DNA of 64,000 nt from Chryseobacterium sp. RU37D (GTDB lineage: Bacteria > Bacteroidota > Bacteroidia > Flavobacteriales > Weeksellaceae). Position 1 is the stretch's first letter; each line of letters starts with the position of its first letter. This document shows, in pieces, positions 9,214 through 16,839 of the stretch. The notes below the pieces were generated by a model. The model saw nothing but the letters and a program-made list of their open reading frames with translations. It was not told where the DNA came from and ran no database searches. A program made the position numbers and the translations under genes. The stretch spans positions 1-64,000 of the forward strand of contig NZ_FTMM01000002.1 in the NCBI RefSeq assembly GCF_900156075.1, written 5' to 3'.

Positions 9214-9731
9214 GTAAGATAAAAATTGTTTTTGGATTTATTATTCTTTCATTGTTTCATCAGTGTTATTCTTTCACGGGGTCATCTCTTACGGATGAGA
9301 AAACCGTGCAGATCAACGAGTTTCCAAACAATGCCGCTTTGGTAAATCCTACTTTATCTCAGCAGTTTTCTACCGATATTCAGAACCGGTTTTTACAGAG
9401 AACTACTTTAAAAGGGACCAAAGAGAACCCTGATATCCTCATCGAAGGGGAAATTACGGATTATTCGATCACGCCGACCACAATCAGCTCCAATACAGTT
9501 CCTACCAATTCCGGAGGAACGATTCAGGAGTCACAAAATAAGCTGACCATCACCGTGAAGGTACATTATGAAAATAAGCTTCACCCTGATGTAAGTTTTG
9601 ACAGAACGTATTCTGATGAGGCGGTTTTCAACAGTAATCTTTCACAGTCTGAGATAGAAAGCTCTCAGGTAAAGATTGCAACAGACAGGATTATAAATAA
9701 AATATTTAACGATATTGTAGCGAATTGGTAA
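9210..9731 (+). CDS. lptE: LPS assembly lipoprotein LptE (Bacteroidota type)
   Basis: A 173-residue lipoprotein whose mature start CYSFTG, followed by an FPNNAALVNPTLSQQFSTDIQNRF-type segment, is characteristic of Bacteroidota LptE, the outer-membrane plug partner of LptD. The cysteine is residue 19. The residues before it (F-H-Q-C) are a poor lipobox compared with the usual small residues at -1 and -3, but the position is right. The start overlaps the previous stop by 4 nt. The following gene begins 1 nt after the lptE stop. Confidence 0.82.
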   Translation: MSKIKIVFGFIILSLFHQCYSFTGSSLTDEKTVQINEFPNNAALVNPTLSQQFSTDIQNRFLQRTTLKGTKENPDILIEGEITDYSITPTTISSNTVPTNSGGTIQESQNKLTITVKVHYENKLHPDVSFDRTYSDEAVFNSNLSQSEIESSQVKIATDRIINKIFNDIVANW

Positions 9732-9732
9732 G

Positions 9733-11655
9733 ATGAATCATAGAGTTTTAGAATTATTAAAGGCCCCGAAAAACATTCAATCAGAGGATCTCGATCTTCT
9801 GAAAGAGGAAATTAATTCTTTTCCCTATATTCAAAACATCAGGGCTCTGTACTTGTACGGAGTTCACCTTCATGACAAAGAAAATTACCAGAAAGTACTT
9901 TCTACAACAGCGGCTTATACTACGGATAAAAAGATACTTTATCAACTGATTAATGGTAAAATTCAGCAAAAGCCAATATCGAAGATACTGTCTGAAACTA
10001 TAAAGGAAAAAACAATTCCTGCAGAAAACCCGCTAAAACTCTTACAAAAAGCGAAGCTTACCAATTTCCCGATAAAAAGGGTAGAAGAGCCGGCAGGTGA
10101 AGCACGACCTGAAAGGATAGAAGAGCTGAAAACTAATGAAATTCAGCTTAAAGAAGAGGCTAAACATGTTTATGTAGATGGAGAGCGCAACAGGATTTTG
10201 TTTGAAGGAGAAGAAAGCTTCTTAAATGATAATGATGTAGAAACAATTGATCTTGAATCTACATTAGAATCCGGATCTATTGTGACTCAAAAAATAGAGA
10301 AAAAGCAGGAACCGGAAAATGTTGAACAAACTTCGCAATTCACGCTAGAAACTATTATTGAAGAAAAAAATATCAATTCAGAGTCTGAAAAAGAAACTGT
10401 TAATGAAATAAGAAAAGAGGAAAAAAACACAGAATTTACCTCTGAAAAAATAATTAATGAAGATGAAATTTCTTCAGAAGAAGGAGAAAAATCAGTTCGC
10501 GACGATGAAGAATTAAGTTTCCACAGAATGGAGTCCTTCATGCCGGATGTAAAAATTCAGGCCAATAATTCTGAGAATGTAAAAGCAGAAATTCCTCAGT
10601 CGGGCTTTAATAAAAATGAAGAGGAAATGCGCCGCCTGATAGAAGAGGTAGAGAAAAAAATGAAAGAAAAAGCGGCTTCTCAGAAGATCAAAAAAAGAGA
10701 AGAGCCGGAAAACACAGGCCACGACATCAGTTTTGCTGAAACTCAAAGCTTTGAAGTAAAGCCTGCCGAACCAGAAATTAGAAAAGAAGAAAAAAAGGAA
10801 AAGCTCCAAAATGTTCTGCCTGAAAGTAAGGATTTACAAGATAAAAATAATGAAGCAGAGCCATCAATTACACAAAAGACGGAAGTGAAATCTTCTTGGA
10901 AACCTATGTCTTTTGAAACGAATCTTCCGGATTCCCTGATTAATAAACCTGTGGAAAATCCTCAGCGCAAAATTGAAACCGAAGCTCCGAAAATTGAAAC
11001 TCCTCAACCGGAAACACCCAAAGCAGAAATTGTAAAAGAAAAAGAAATTCTACCCGCAGTAGAAGCAATTCCCGAACTAAAGGAAGATAAGTCTGAGGAA
11101 ATTGAAGATAATAAAGAAAGTCTTCAAGTACATAAAGAAGTCCCGAAAACGGAGGCTGAAAAGAATGATGTGGCCGTAATGAATGTTTCTTTCTTCGGCT
11201 CCGGATGGACGCTTTCACAACCTGAAAAAGAAGCTAAAGAAGAAGAAAGACTGGAAGAAAAAACGGGAAAACCAGCTTCTGAAGCTCCCAGATCAAACAC
11301 CATTGATAGTAATGTTCCCGGATTTATCAATACTTGGCAGAGCTGGCTGAAAATCGAGAGGACTGCAGAAGTGGAAAAGGAAAAAGCCGAGATTAAGGTC
11401 AAAGCCATTGAAGCTTTTATTGAAAATAATCCGAAGATCAGCCAGTTAAAAGATGAAGTTAATTTTGTTGTTAAAGAGAAGAATGATGATATTTCACACC
11501 TGATGACTGAGACTTTAGCCAATTTGTATTTTGAGCAGAAACTGTACATAAAAGCCATTAAAGCATTTGAGGCTCTTATCAAAAAAACACCGGAAAAAAA
11601 AGAATATTACGAAGGTAAAATTCAAGAAATAAAAGACTATAGAAGTAAAGGATAA
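9733..11655 (+). CDS. Long acidic, mostly disordered protein with TPR-like C terminus
   Basis: A 640-residue soluble protein. Residues 1-90 are folded-looking (helical, LFLYGVHLHDKENYQ-like repeat unit). Residues about 100-530 are a low-complexity region rich in E, K and P with many KEE and PEI repeats, predicted disordered. The last 110 residues (from about GFINTWQSWLKIE) contain IEAFIENNPKI and a TPR-like pair LANLYFEQKLYIKAIKAFEALIKKTPEK. In flavobacteria a protein of this layout commonly follows lptE. No enzyme motif is present. A structural or scaffolding role is my inference. The stop and the next tiny ORF share one base (TAATG). Confidence 0.75.
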   Translation: MNHRVLELLKAPKNIQSEDLDLLKEEINSFPYIQNIRALYLYGVHLHDKENYQKVLSTTAAYTTDKKILYQLINGKIQQKPISKILSETIKEKTIPAENPLKLLQKAKLTNFPIKRVEEPAGEARPERIEELKTNEIQLKEEAKHVYVDGERNRILFEGEESFLNDNDVETIDLESTLESGSIVTQKIEKKQEPENVEQTSQFTLETIIEEKNINSESEKETVNEIRKEEKNTEFTSEKIINEDEISSEEGEKSVRDDEELSFHRMESFMPDVKIQANNSENVKAEIPQSGFNKNEEEMRRLIEEVEKKMKEKAASQKIKKREEPENTGHDISFAETQSFEVKPAEPEIRKEEKKEKLQNVLPESKDLQDKNNEAEPSITQKTEVKSSWKPMSFETNLPDSLINKPVENPQRKIETEAPKIETPQPETPKAEIVKEKEILPAVEAIPELKEDKSEEIEDNKESLQVHKEVPKTEAEKNDVAVMNVSFFGSGWTLSQPEKEAKEEERLEEKTGKPASEAPRSNTIDSNVPGFINTWQSWLKIERTAEVEKEKAEIKVKAIEAFIENNPKISQLKDEVNFVVKEKNDDISHLMTETLANLYFEQKLYIKAIKAFEALIKKTPEKKEYYEGKIQEIKDYRSKG

Positions 11656-11735
11656 TGAATATATTTGTAATTACCCCGTTTCAAATAATTTTTGCGGCTA
11701 TTGCAATCGCCGTTTATACATTTTGGCAATTATGA
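11655..11735 (+). CDS. Candidate 26-residue membrane peptide
   Basis: An ORF whose ATG overlaps the stop of the preceding gene (TAATG). It encodes a 26-residue, almost wholly hydrophobic peptide starting MNIFVITPFQ and ending YTFWQL, enough for one transmembrane helix. Its own stop overlaps the start of the next tiny ORF (ATGA). The chain of stop-start overlaps is what supports translation; there is no homology evidence. Confidence 0.4.
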   Translation: MNIFVITPFQIIFAAIAIAVYTFWQL

Positions 11736-11800
11736 TTTCACTGAAAAACAAAGCCTATCTTATATTGGTTTTATTTCCTTTAATCGGAGCTTTAGGATAG
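11732..11800 (+). CDS. Candidate 22-residue membrane peptide (possibly truncated by TAG)
   Basis: Overlaps the previous tiny ORF by 4 nt (ATGA). It encodes MISLKNKAYL followed by a hydrophobic helix ending PLIGALG. The reading frame stays open for 14 more codons after the TAG at 11798-11800 (SFKIFNKN and so on to a TAA), so this could be a slightly longer peptide gene broken by a TGG-to-TAG change. Confidence 0.35.
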   Translation: MISLKNKAYLILVLFPLIGALG

Positions 11801-11869
11801 TCGTTCAAAATATTTAACAAAAACATGACAAATTGCTGTTAAATAGGCGAAAAATTCCTTTATGAAGTT

Positions 11870-12478
11870 TTAAGTATGGTCAATTACATCTTTATTACGT
11901 TTGAATTTCCGCAAGGCTTTTTGTCCTACTAAAATCACGAGTATCACTAAAACGAGAGCAAAGATTCCGGCTATAATTGGTGTTGTCATTGCTAAGACAG
12001 ACATAATTCCTGCTCCTGCTGTTTCCGTGGTTCCGACCACAGAATTTCCCAAACCGCCTGTGGTTGCAGTAGAAACTGCTCGAATTCCAGCAAATCCCGA
12101 GCTTATGGTTGCCGCTGTTCCACCTCCTGCAATCAGTGCCAATGCCCATTGGGGGAATGTTCCCAAGTCTGCAAACTGGCTCGCAAATAATACAGAACCC
12201 GCTACAGTAGCCATTGGAACTGAAATGGTATCTAATAAATGATCAATAAAAGGGATATAATATGCTAAAATCTCAACAGCGGTTGCTATTCCGGTAGTGA
12301 TAAGCGTGGGAAGCCCAGCAAGCCATTCAAAGCTTTCATTCATGGGAATCCAATGAAGGTAGGATGCTAAACTCACCGCAAACATCGGAAGAAAAACCCG
12401 GAATCCGCTGGCCGCAGCAAGGCCAATACCGATAAAGGTACTCACTATATAGGGTAAATAAGGAACGTTGTCTAACAT
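11870..12478 (-). CDS. DUF4126 family membrane protein
   Basis: A 202-residue membrane protein with about five hydrophobic helices. The glycine/alanine-rich segments near residues 115-160 (LIAGGGTAATISSGFAGIRAVSTATTGGLGN) are the hallmark of the DUF4126 family. It ends in a basic cytoplasmic tail (LRKFKRNKDVIDHT). The biochemical role is unknown. It is convergent with the tiny ORFs of the lptE cluster and is followed at a distance by rnpA on the same strand. Confidence 0.85.
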   Translation of the reverse strand: MLDNVPYLPYIVSTFIGIGLAAASGFRVFLPMFAVSLASYLHWIPMNESFEWLAGLPTLITTGIATAVEILAYYIPFIDHLLDTISVPMATVAGSVLFASQFADLGTFPQWALALIAGGGTAATISSGFAGIRAVSTATTGGLGNSVVGTTETAGAGIMSVLAMTTPIIAGIFALVLVILVILVGQKALRKFKRNKDVIDHT

Positions 12479-12651
12479 ATTAATTTTCAGATTAGTTTGT
12501 TTAAAGTTACAAAAAAATAAATCTTCAAAGTGTAAAACCTTTTCAATGATCTGAGCAAATTTATGTAAGTTCAGTTAAATAAACTCTGTGTAATCAGTAA
12601 AATCCGCGGGCAACATTATTCCCATATTTTTCACAGGACATATGATAAAAA

Positions 12652-13026
12652 TCAAGACTTCTTCTGAGCCTGGCAAAGCTTAATAAACTGCGTTTCCACA
12701 TCCTGAAATTTTTCCGGCATTTCCGGGGAAGCCCAGAAAAGCATAGCTATTGTTTTATTACCAAAAGCTTCTTTGAAAAGATCTTTATTTAAACGATAAC
12801 ATTCCCTCAAAAGCCTTTTTATACGATTTCTGTGAACAGCTCTTTTAAAATATTTTTTAGAAACTGAAGCTGCAAACTTTGTGCTTTCAATGGGAGCTGC
12901 AGGCTTGTCTTTAAGGATGATAATTCTCAAATTCCCATTCTTTCTCCATTTACCTTTTTCAAAAAGTAAAGAGATTTCGGTATTTTTTTTGAATTTTTCG
13001 GCTCTGGGATATTTGAAGTTTGTCAT
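12652..13026 (-). CDS. rnpA: Ribonuclease P protein component
   Basis: A 124-residue basic protein that binds the RNase P RNA and assists 5' maturation of tRNA. The family signature RNRIKRLLRECYRL is intact, preceded by FAASVSKKYFKRAVH, and the N-terminal PRAEKFKKNTEISLLFEKG fits. Its length is normal. It is not next to rpmH here, unlike many bacteria outside this group. The start ATG is supported by the conserved N-terminal region. Confidence 0.93.
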   Translation of the reverse strand: MTNFKYPRAEKFKKNTEISLLFEKGKWRKNGNLRIIILKDKPAAPIESTKFAASVSKKYFKRAVHRNRIKRLLRECYRLNKDLFKEAFGNKTIAMLFWASPEMPEKFQDVETQFIKLCQAQKKS

Positions 13027-13065
13027 TTACTGACTGTAAATATAAGAGTTAATTTTTATTTGTTC

Positions 13066-13162
13066 GAAATGCTTCTACAGGCTTAGCATGACATTTCTAA
13101 TACTAACGGGCTTATGAGCAGTTAATTTGTCGCCATGTCACCCTGAGCCTGTCGAAGCATCT
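13066..13162. repeat. Imperfect inverted repeat, TGTCA..CTGAGCCTGT type
   Basis: The left arm (13066-13093), read on the reverse strand, and the right arm (13136-13162) share about 23 of 27 positions: both start TGTCA and contain AGCCTGT and GAAGCAT. The arms flank a 42-bp spacer between rnpA and tcdA. Related TGTCATTCTGA elements occur at 34321-34361 and 48310-48389. It looks like a dispersed palindromic intergenic repeat. Confidence 0.7.
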
Positions 13163-13180
13163 TATAATGTTTTTGAAAAC

Positions 13181-13906
13181 TTAATCTTTTTTTACCAAAT
13201 GATTAATAACTTCTGCAGCAGCATACAACCCGAAAATAGCAGGAATAAAGCTGATCGTTCCGTAAAAAGATTTCTTAAAATTACTCCCATCGGTCATTTT
13301 CAGGCTTTCTTCCTTTTGAATTTCATTGGAAAAAACACAGCGGATCCCTTTATTGATTTTCTCTTTCTTTAATCTTTTTCTTACCTGTTTTGCCAGAAAA
13401 CAGTTATGGGTTTTACTGATATCTCTTACTTTTACCATACTTGGATCTGTTTTTCCACCGGCCCCCATTGAGCTTACCACTTTTATTTTTCTTCTTCTTG
13501 CTGCAATTAATAATTTAAGTTTTGGTGTTACACTATCAATACAGTCCAGGATATAATCAAAATTCCCTTTATCAAGGATTTCATCCATTCTTTCGGGGTT
13601 CAGAAATTCATTAATTTTGGTTAAATTAATTTTTGGATTAATATCTAAAAGCCTTTCCGCTACAACTTCTACTTTATGCCTTCCAATGGTTGAGTGTAAA
13701 GCAGGTAATTGCCTGTTAATGTTGGTGATATCAACGGTGTCGCCATCCACGATCGTCATATTTCCAACTCCGGCTCTCGCAATAAATTCGGCTGCAAAAG
13801 AACCTACTCCACCCAAACCTACAACAAGAACTGTCGCTTTATTCAACTTTTCTAAGCCTTCTTCCTTGATTAGAAGCTCCGTTCTTTCCAACCAGTATTT
13901 ATCCAT
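13181..13906 (-). CDS. tcdA: tRNA threonylcarbamoyladenosine dehydratase
   Basis: A 241-residue E1/ThiF-like enzyme that cyclises t6A37 of tRNA to ct6A using ATP. The nucleotide-binding motif VVGLGGVGSFAAEFIARAG is near the N terminus. The DGDTVDITNINRQ segment, the LDCIDSVTPKL loop and the C-terminal GTISFIPAIFGLYAA match the CsdL/TcdA branch rather than MoeB or ThiF, which are sulfurtransferase partners with zinc cysteines. It overlaps the upstream TatD-like gene by 8 bp, so the two are co-translated. Confidence 0.88.
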   Translation of the reverse strand: MDKYWLERTELLIKEEGLEKLNKATVLVVGLGGVGSFAAEFIARAGVGNMTIVDGDTVDITNINRQLPALHSTIGRHKVEVVAERLLDINPKINLTKINEFLNPERMDEILDKGNFDYILDCIDSVTPKLKLLIAARRRKIKVVSSMGAGGKTDPSMVKVRDISKTHNCFLAKQVRKRLKKEKINKGIRCVFSNEIQKEESLKMTDGSNFKKSFYGTISFIPAIFGLYAAAEVINHLVKKD

Positions 13907-14531
13907 TTTTAATTGTTTCTAAATTTTCTGAAATTTGTTTATTTAAATTTTCCAAAGAAATTCCCTTTATTTCCGAAACTTTTTGATATAAGGTTTTAAT
14001 ATCGAAATCGTCATTATCCGATTCTAAAAATATTCTGTTTAAAGGAGTAATTTTCAAAATATTCTGCAAAGATAAATTATACAAAACCGCTTTTCCAAAA
14101 CTCAGATAAAAATTATTTTTAAGCAGGTCTTCTGCAATATTTTGTTTTTTATTAAATCCATGAATAATCAGGGGTCGTTCGGCATATTTTTTAAATGAAA
14201 TCACTTCATAAAATTTCCTTACACAATGAATAATAATCGGTTTTTTTACATCATTAGCGAATTTTATTTGCTTTAAAAAAACTTTTTCTTGAATGCTTTG
14301 ATCAGTTTGCACTAAAGAATCAAGGCCGCACTCACCAATCGCAAAACAATTTTCATTCATATTTGAATGGAACCAATCGAATTGACTCTCAAGATCATCC
14401 ACGTTAATATCTTTCGGATGGATCCCGATGGAGTATGTGAAATCTGTCGGAGCGGTTTCTATGTCGAGGTTGTAGATTCCGTTCGTAATATTTTTTTTAT
14501 GATGATGAAAATCAAAAAATTCCATTTTCAA
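13899..14531 (-). CDS. TatD family metal-dependent hydrolase (short)
   Basis: A 210-residue TIM-barrel amidohydrolase of the TatD family, shorter than the usual 250-265. Metal ligands are recognisable: FDFHHH at the N terminus, E in GECGLD, H in IIIHCVR, H in IIHGFNK and the final D in FLESDND. Family members are 3'-5' exonucleases or uncharacterised hydrolases. The initiation codon could be M1 or M3 (MKMEFFDFH). It overlaps tcdA by 8 bp. The substrate cannot be deduced. Confidence 0.8.
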   Translation of the reverse strand: MKMEFFDFHHHKKNITNGIYNLDIETAPTDFTYSIGIHPKDINVDDLESQFDWFHSNMNENCFAIGECGLDSLVQTDQSIQEKVFLKQIKFANDVKKPIIIHCVRKFYEVISFKKYAERPLIIHGFNKKQNIAEDLLKNNFYLSFGKAVLYNLSLQNILKITPLNRIFLESDNDDFDIKTLYQKVSEIKGISLENLNKQISENLETIKNG

Positions 14532-14622
14532 AAATACTATTAATTTATAATTAACGCAGATTTCTTAAACAAACGTTTATAAATATGTTAAAAATTTCTT
14601 AACTTTACTCAAACGACAATTT

Positions 14623-15252
14623 ATGAAGAAAAAATTTACAGAAAAACAAATACATATTTTAGATATTGCTGAAGAGCTAATTGCAAAGAAAGGTTATGAA
14701 GGCACTTCGGTGAGAGATATCTGTTCCAAAGCCAATATCAATGTCGCAATGATCTCTTATTATTTTGGTTCCAAAGAAAAAATGATGTCTTATCTCTATC
14801 AGTACAGGGTATTGAAAACCAGAGAAAAATTTTCAGAATTTTCAGATACCATAAAAGACGGCAAACCGGAAATGCAGATGAAAGAAATTATTAAATATAT
14901 TGTAGGACAGTTGTTTAAATATAATTATTTTCATGGTTTTGTTACACAAGAGCTGCGTCACACAGAAAATTTAAAAGATGAGCTGTTGGATTTTTATCAG
15001 TTGTTTGTCAAAAAGCTGGACGAGGTGATCAAAAAAGGGGTTGCTTCAGGTATTTTTACATTTACTCCAAAGCCTGAGGATGTTCTTACGACAATTATAG
15101 GCTCTACCTTATTCGTGATCCGGAACAGGAATTTTTATGAATTGTATGTTCCGAATAAAAATGAAGAAACGTACGTTAAAGAAGCAGAAAAAAAGGTGAG
15201 GATGAATCTCTTAATGAGTGTTTTTGCCATTTTGGGATACGCTGCAGACTAA
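14623..15252 (+). CDS. TetR/AcrR family transcriptional regulator
   Basis: A 209-residue one-component regulator. The N-terminal 60 residues form the TetR helix-turn-helix (IAKKGYEGTSVRDICSKANINVAMISYYFGSKEKM); the rest is a helical ligand-binding domain with no recognisable specificity. The gene is divergent from the TatD/tcdA pair, with 91 bp between starts. That interval contains AAACAAACGTTTATA, a possible operator core. The next gene, bamD, has its own promoter and is probably not its target. Confidence 0.88.
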   Translation: MKKKFTEKQIHILDIAEELIAKKGYEGTSVRDICSKANINVAMISYYFGSKEKMMSYLYQYRVLKTREKFSEFSDTIKDGKPEMQMKEIIKYIVGQLFKYNYFHGFVTQELRHTENLKDELLDFYQLFVKKLDEVIKKGVASGIFTFTPKPEDVLTTIIGSTLFVIRNRNFYELYVPNKNEETYVKEAEKKVRMNLLMSVFAILGYAAD

Positions 15253-15299
15253 AATTACGTTAAATAATCATAAAAAAAAATCTATTGACAAAAAAGTTA

Positions 15300-15307
15300 T
15301 ATTTTTG
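15300..15307 (+). promoter_or_regulatory. Promoter -7 box for bamD
   Basis: TATTTTTG followed by C, 48 bp before the bamD start, fits TAnnTTTG. No well-spaced -33 TTTG is obvious. Confidence 0.5.
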
Positions 15308-15355
15308 CAAATTAGTAAATCGGCTGTATAATCCGAAAACTGTTGAATTTTTTAT

Positions 15356-16351
15356 ATGAAAAAATATATTTTAGGTCTTTTTGCTGTAGCTGTAGTGGCA
15401 TCATGCGTGAGTCAGCAGGAAAAAGCAATGAAAAGTGCTGATAAGAATTTCATCTTGAAAGTGGCTAATGAAAACTTCGCTAAAAAGAAGTGGAAGAATG
15501 CTTTGGCACTTTATGACAGGCTCCCAAATCTGGTTGCAGGAACGGATGATGCTCCGAACGTAGTTTTCAATTCTGCGTATGCCAACTATTATGATAAAAA
15601 CTATAAATTGGCAGGCCACCAGTTTAAAAACTTCGCGATAAGTTTTCCTCAGGACAACAGAAAGGAAGAGGCAGCATACATGTCGGCATTATGCTACTAT
15701 GAAGGGTCGATGGATTATAATCTGGATCAGTCTAGTACAGAGTTGGCTATTAATGAACTACAAGACTTTTTAAATAATTATCCTAATTCAGAAAGGTCAA
15801 AAAATATCAATACTCTTATCGAAGAATTGTCTTATAAGCTGGAGTTTAAAGCTTATGAAAACGCAAGGCAGTACTTTAGCATGGGTGATTATAAAGCTGC
15901 AAATGTAGCATTGGAAAATGTACTGGAAGATTTCCCAAGTACAAAGCTTCGTCCTAAAATCTACGACTATATTGTAAAATCACGTTACGAGCTTGCTACA
16001 AAGTCTGTTTACGACCTTAAAGATGAGCGTATTGAAAGTGCATTGGCCTTCACAAGACAGATTGAAAAAGAAATGCCCAATACGGATGTTACAAAAACGG
16101 CCCTGGATCTTAGGCAAAAGCTTGAAAAAGAAAAGAAGGATTTCGTAATTGTTAAGAAAAATACAGAAGCAAGACTTGCTGCTTTAACAGAAAGACAAAA
16201 AAAGATCGAAGCACAAAACGCTTCAAAGGTAAAAAAAGATCAGCAAATGAAGGACCAAGTAGACGCTGAGAAGAAAGCAATGCAGATCCAGAGGGATAGT
16301 GCAGCAATTAATACACCTCCACCGGCAGCGACTTTCAAAATTCAAAGATAA
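15356..16351 (+). CDS. bamD: Outer-membrane assembly lipoprotein BamD
   Basis: A 331-residue lipoprotein (AVAVVASCVSQQ; lipidated cysteine at residue 17) with TPR repeats, the partner of BamA in inserting outer-membrane proteins. Family landmarks include FAKKKWKNALALYDRLP, NVVFNSAYANYYDKNYKLAGHQFKNF and TELAINELQDFLNNYPNSE. The C-terminal 80 residues form a charged coiled coil (RLAALTERQKKIEAQN and onward) ending in a proline/alanine tail, typical of Bacteroidota BamD and longer than the E. coli protein. It is followed directly by rpoZ, which has its own promoter just past the stop. Confidence 0.92.
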   Translation: MKKYILGLFAVAVVASCVSQQEKAMKSADKNFILKVANENFAKKKWKNALALYDRLPNLVAGTDDAPNVVFNSAYANYYDKNYKLAGHQFKNFAISFPQDNRKEEAAYMSALCYYEGSMDYNLDQSSTELAINELQDFLNNYPNSERSKNINTLIEELSYKLEFKAYENARQYFSMGDYKAANVALENVLEDFPSTKLRPKIYDYIVKSRYELATKSVYDLKDERIESALAFTRQIEKEMPNTDVTKTALDLRQKLEKEKKDFVIVKKNTEARLAALTERQKKIEAQNASKVKKDQQMKDQVDAEKKAMQIQRDSAAINTPPPAATFKIQR

Positions 16352-16355
16352 TTCG

Positions 16356-16363
16356 TAAATTTG
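16356..16363 (+). promoter_or_regulatory. Promoter -7 box for rpoZ
   Basis: TAAATTTG followed by C lies 30 bp before the rpoZ start and only 4 bp after the bamD stop. It is a perfect TAnnTTTG match with no clear -33 box. Confidence 0.5.
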
Positions 16364-16392
16364 CGAACTTAAATAAAATTAATATTCTCAAA

Positions 16393-16716
16393 ATGAGTGT
16401 AAAAGATACAAAAGCAGAAGTAAACACGATTACTTACGATAAGGATAAGATTGAAGACAAAGTAGGTTCAATCTACGAAGCGATTGTTATCATGGGAAAA
16501 AGAGCAGAGCAGATCAATGCAGAAATTCGTACAGAATTACACAATAAGCTTGATGAGTTTGCTGTTCATAATTCTACATTAGAAGAAGTTTTCGAAAACA
16601 GAGAGCAGATCGAGATCTCTAAACATTACGAAAAGCTTCCAAAACCAACTTCTATTGCAATTGAAGAATGGTTAAATGAAGACATCTACTTCAGAAAAAC
16701 TGAAGAAAGAAAATAA
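16393..16716 (+). CDS. rpoZ: RNA polymerase omega subunit (Bacteroidota type)
   Basis: A 107-residue Rpb6/omega-like protein. The segment SIYEAIVIMGKRAEQINAEI is the conserved core that clamps the beta-prime C terminus. The C-terminal ISKHYEKLPKPTSIAIEEWL is typical of the Bacteroidota form, which differs strongly from the proteobacterial protein. It is followed by a very strong terminator. Confidence 0.9.
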   Translation: MSVKDTKAEVNTITYDKDKIEDKVGSIYEAIVIMGKRAEQINAEIRTELHNKLDEFAVHNSTLEEVFENREQIEISKHYEKLPKPTSIAIEEWLNEDIYFRKTEERK

Positions 16717-16738
16717 AATTCAATATGTTTTTTATATA

Positions 16739-16780
16739 TAAAGGTCATAAAGGAAATCTTTTCTTTATGACCTTTGTTGT
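16739..16780 (+). terminator. Intrinsic terminator after rpoZ
   Basis: A perfect 12-bp stem, AAGGTCATAAAG (16741-16752) with CTTTATGACCTT (16763-16774), followed by TTGTTGT. It ends the bamD-rpoZ unit. Confidence 0.85.
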
Positions 16781-16839
16781 TTAAATGGGTTTGTGAGAAA
16801 AAATAAGTAATTTAGTATTCTTAAAAAAATTAAAACTAA

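Noticed and set aside
10287..11582. Several long minus-strand ORFs opposite the acidic protein
   Set aside because: They are serine/phenylalanine-rich shadows of GAA/AAA codons with no motifs or starts that fit.
13127..13372. 81-residue plus-strand ORF near tcdA
   Set aside because: It begins within a palindromic repeat and is antisense to the conserved tcdA C terminus.
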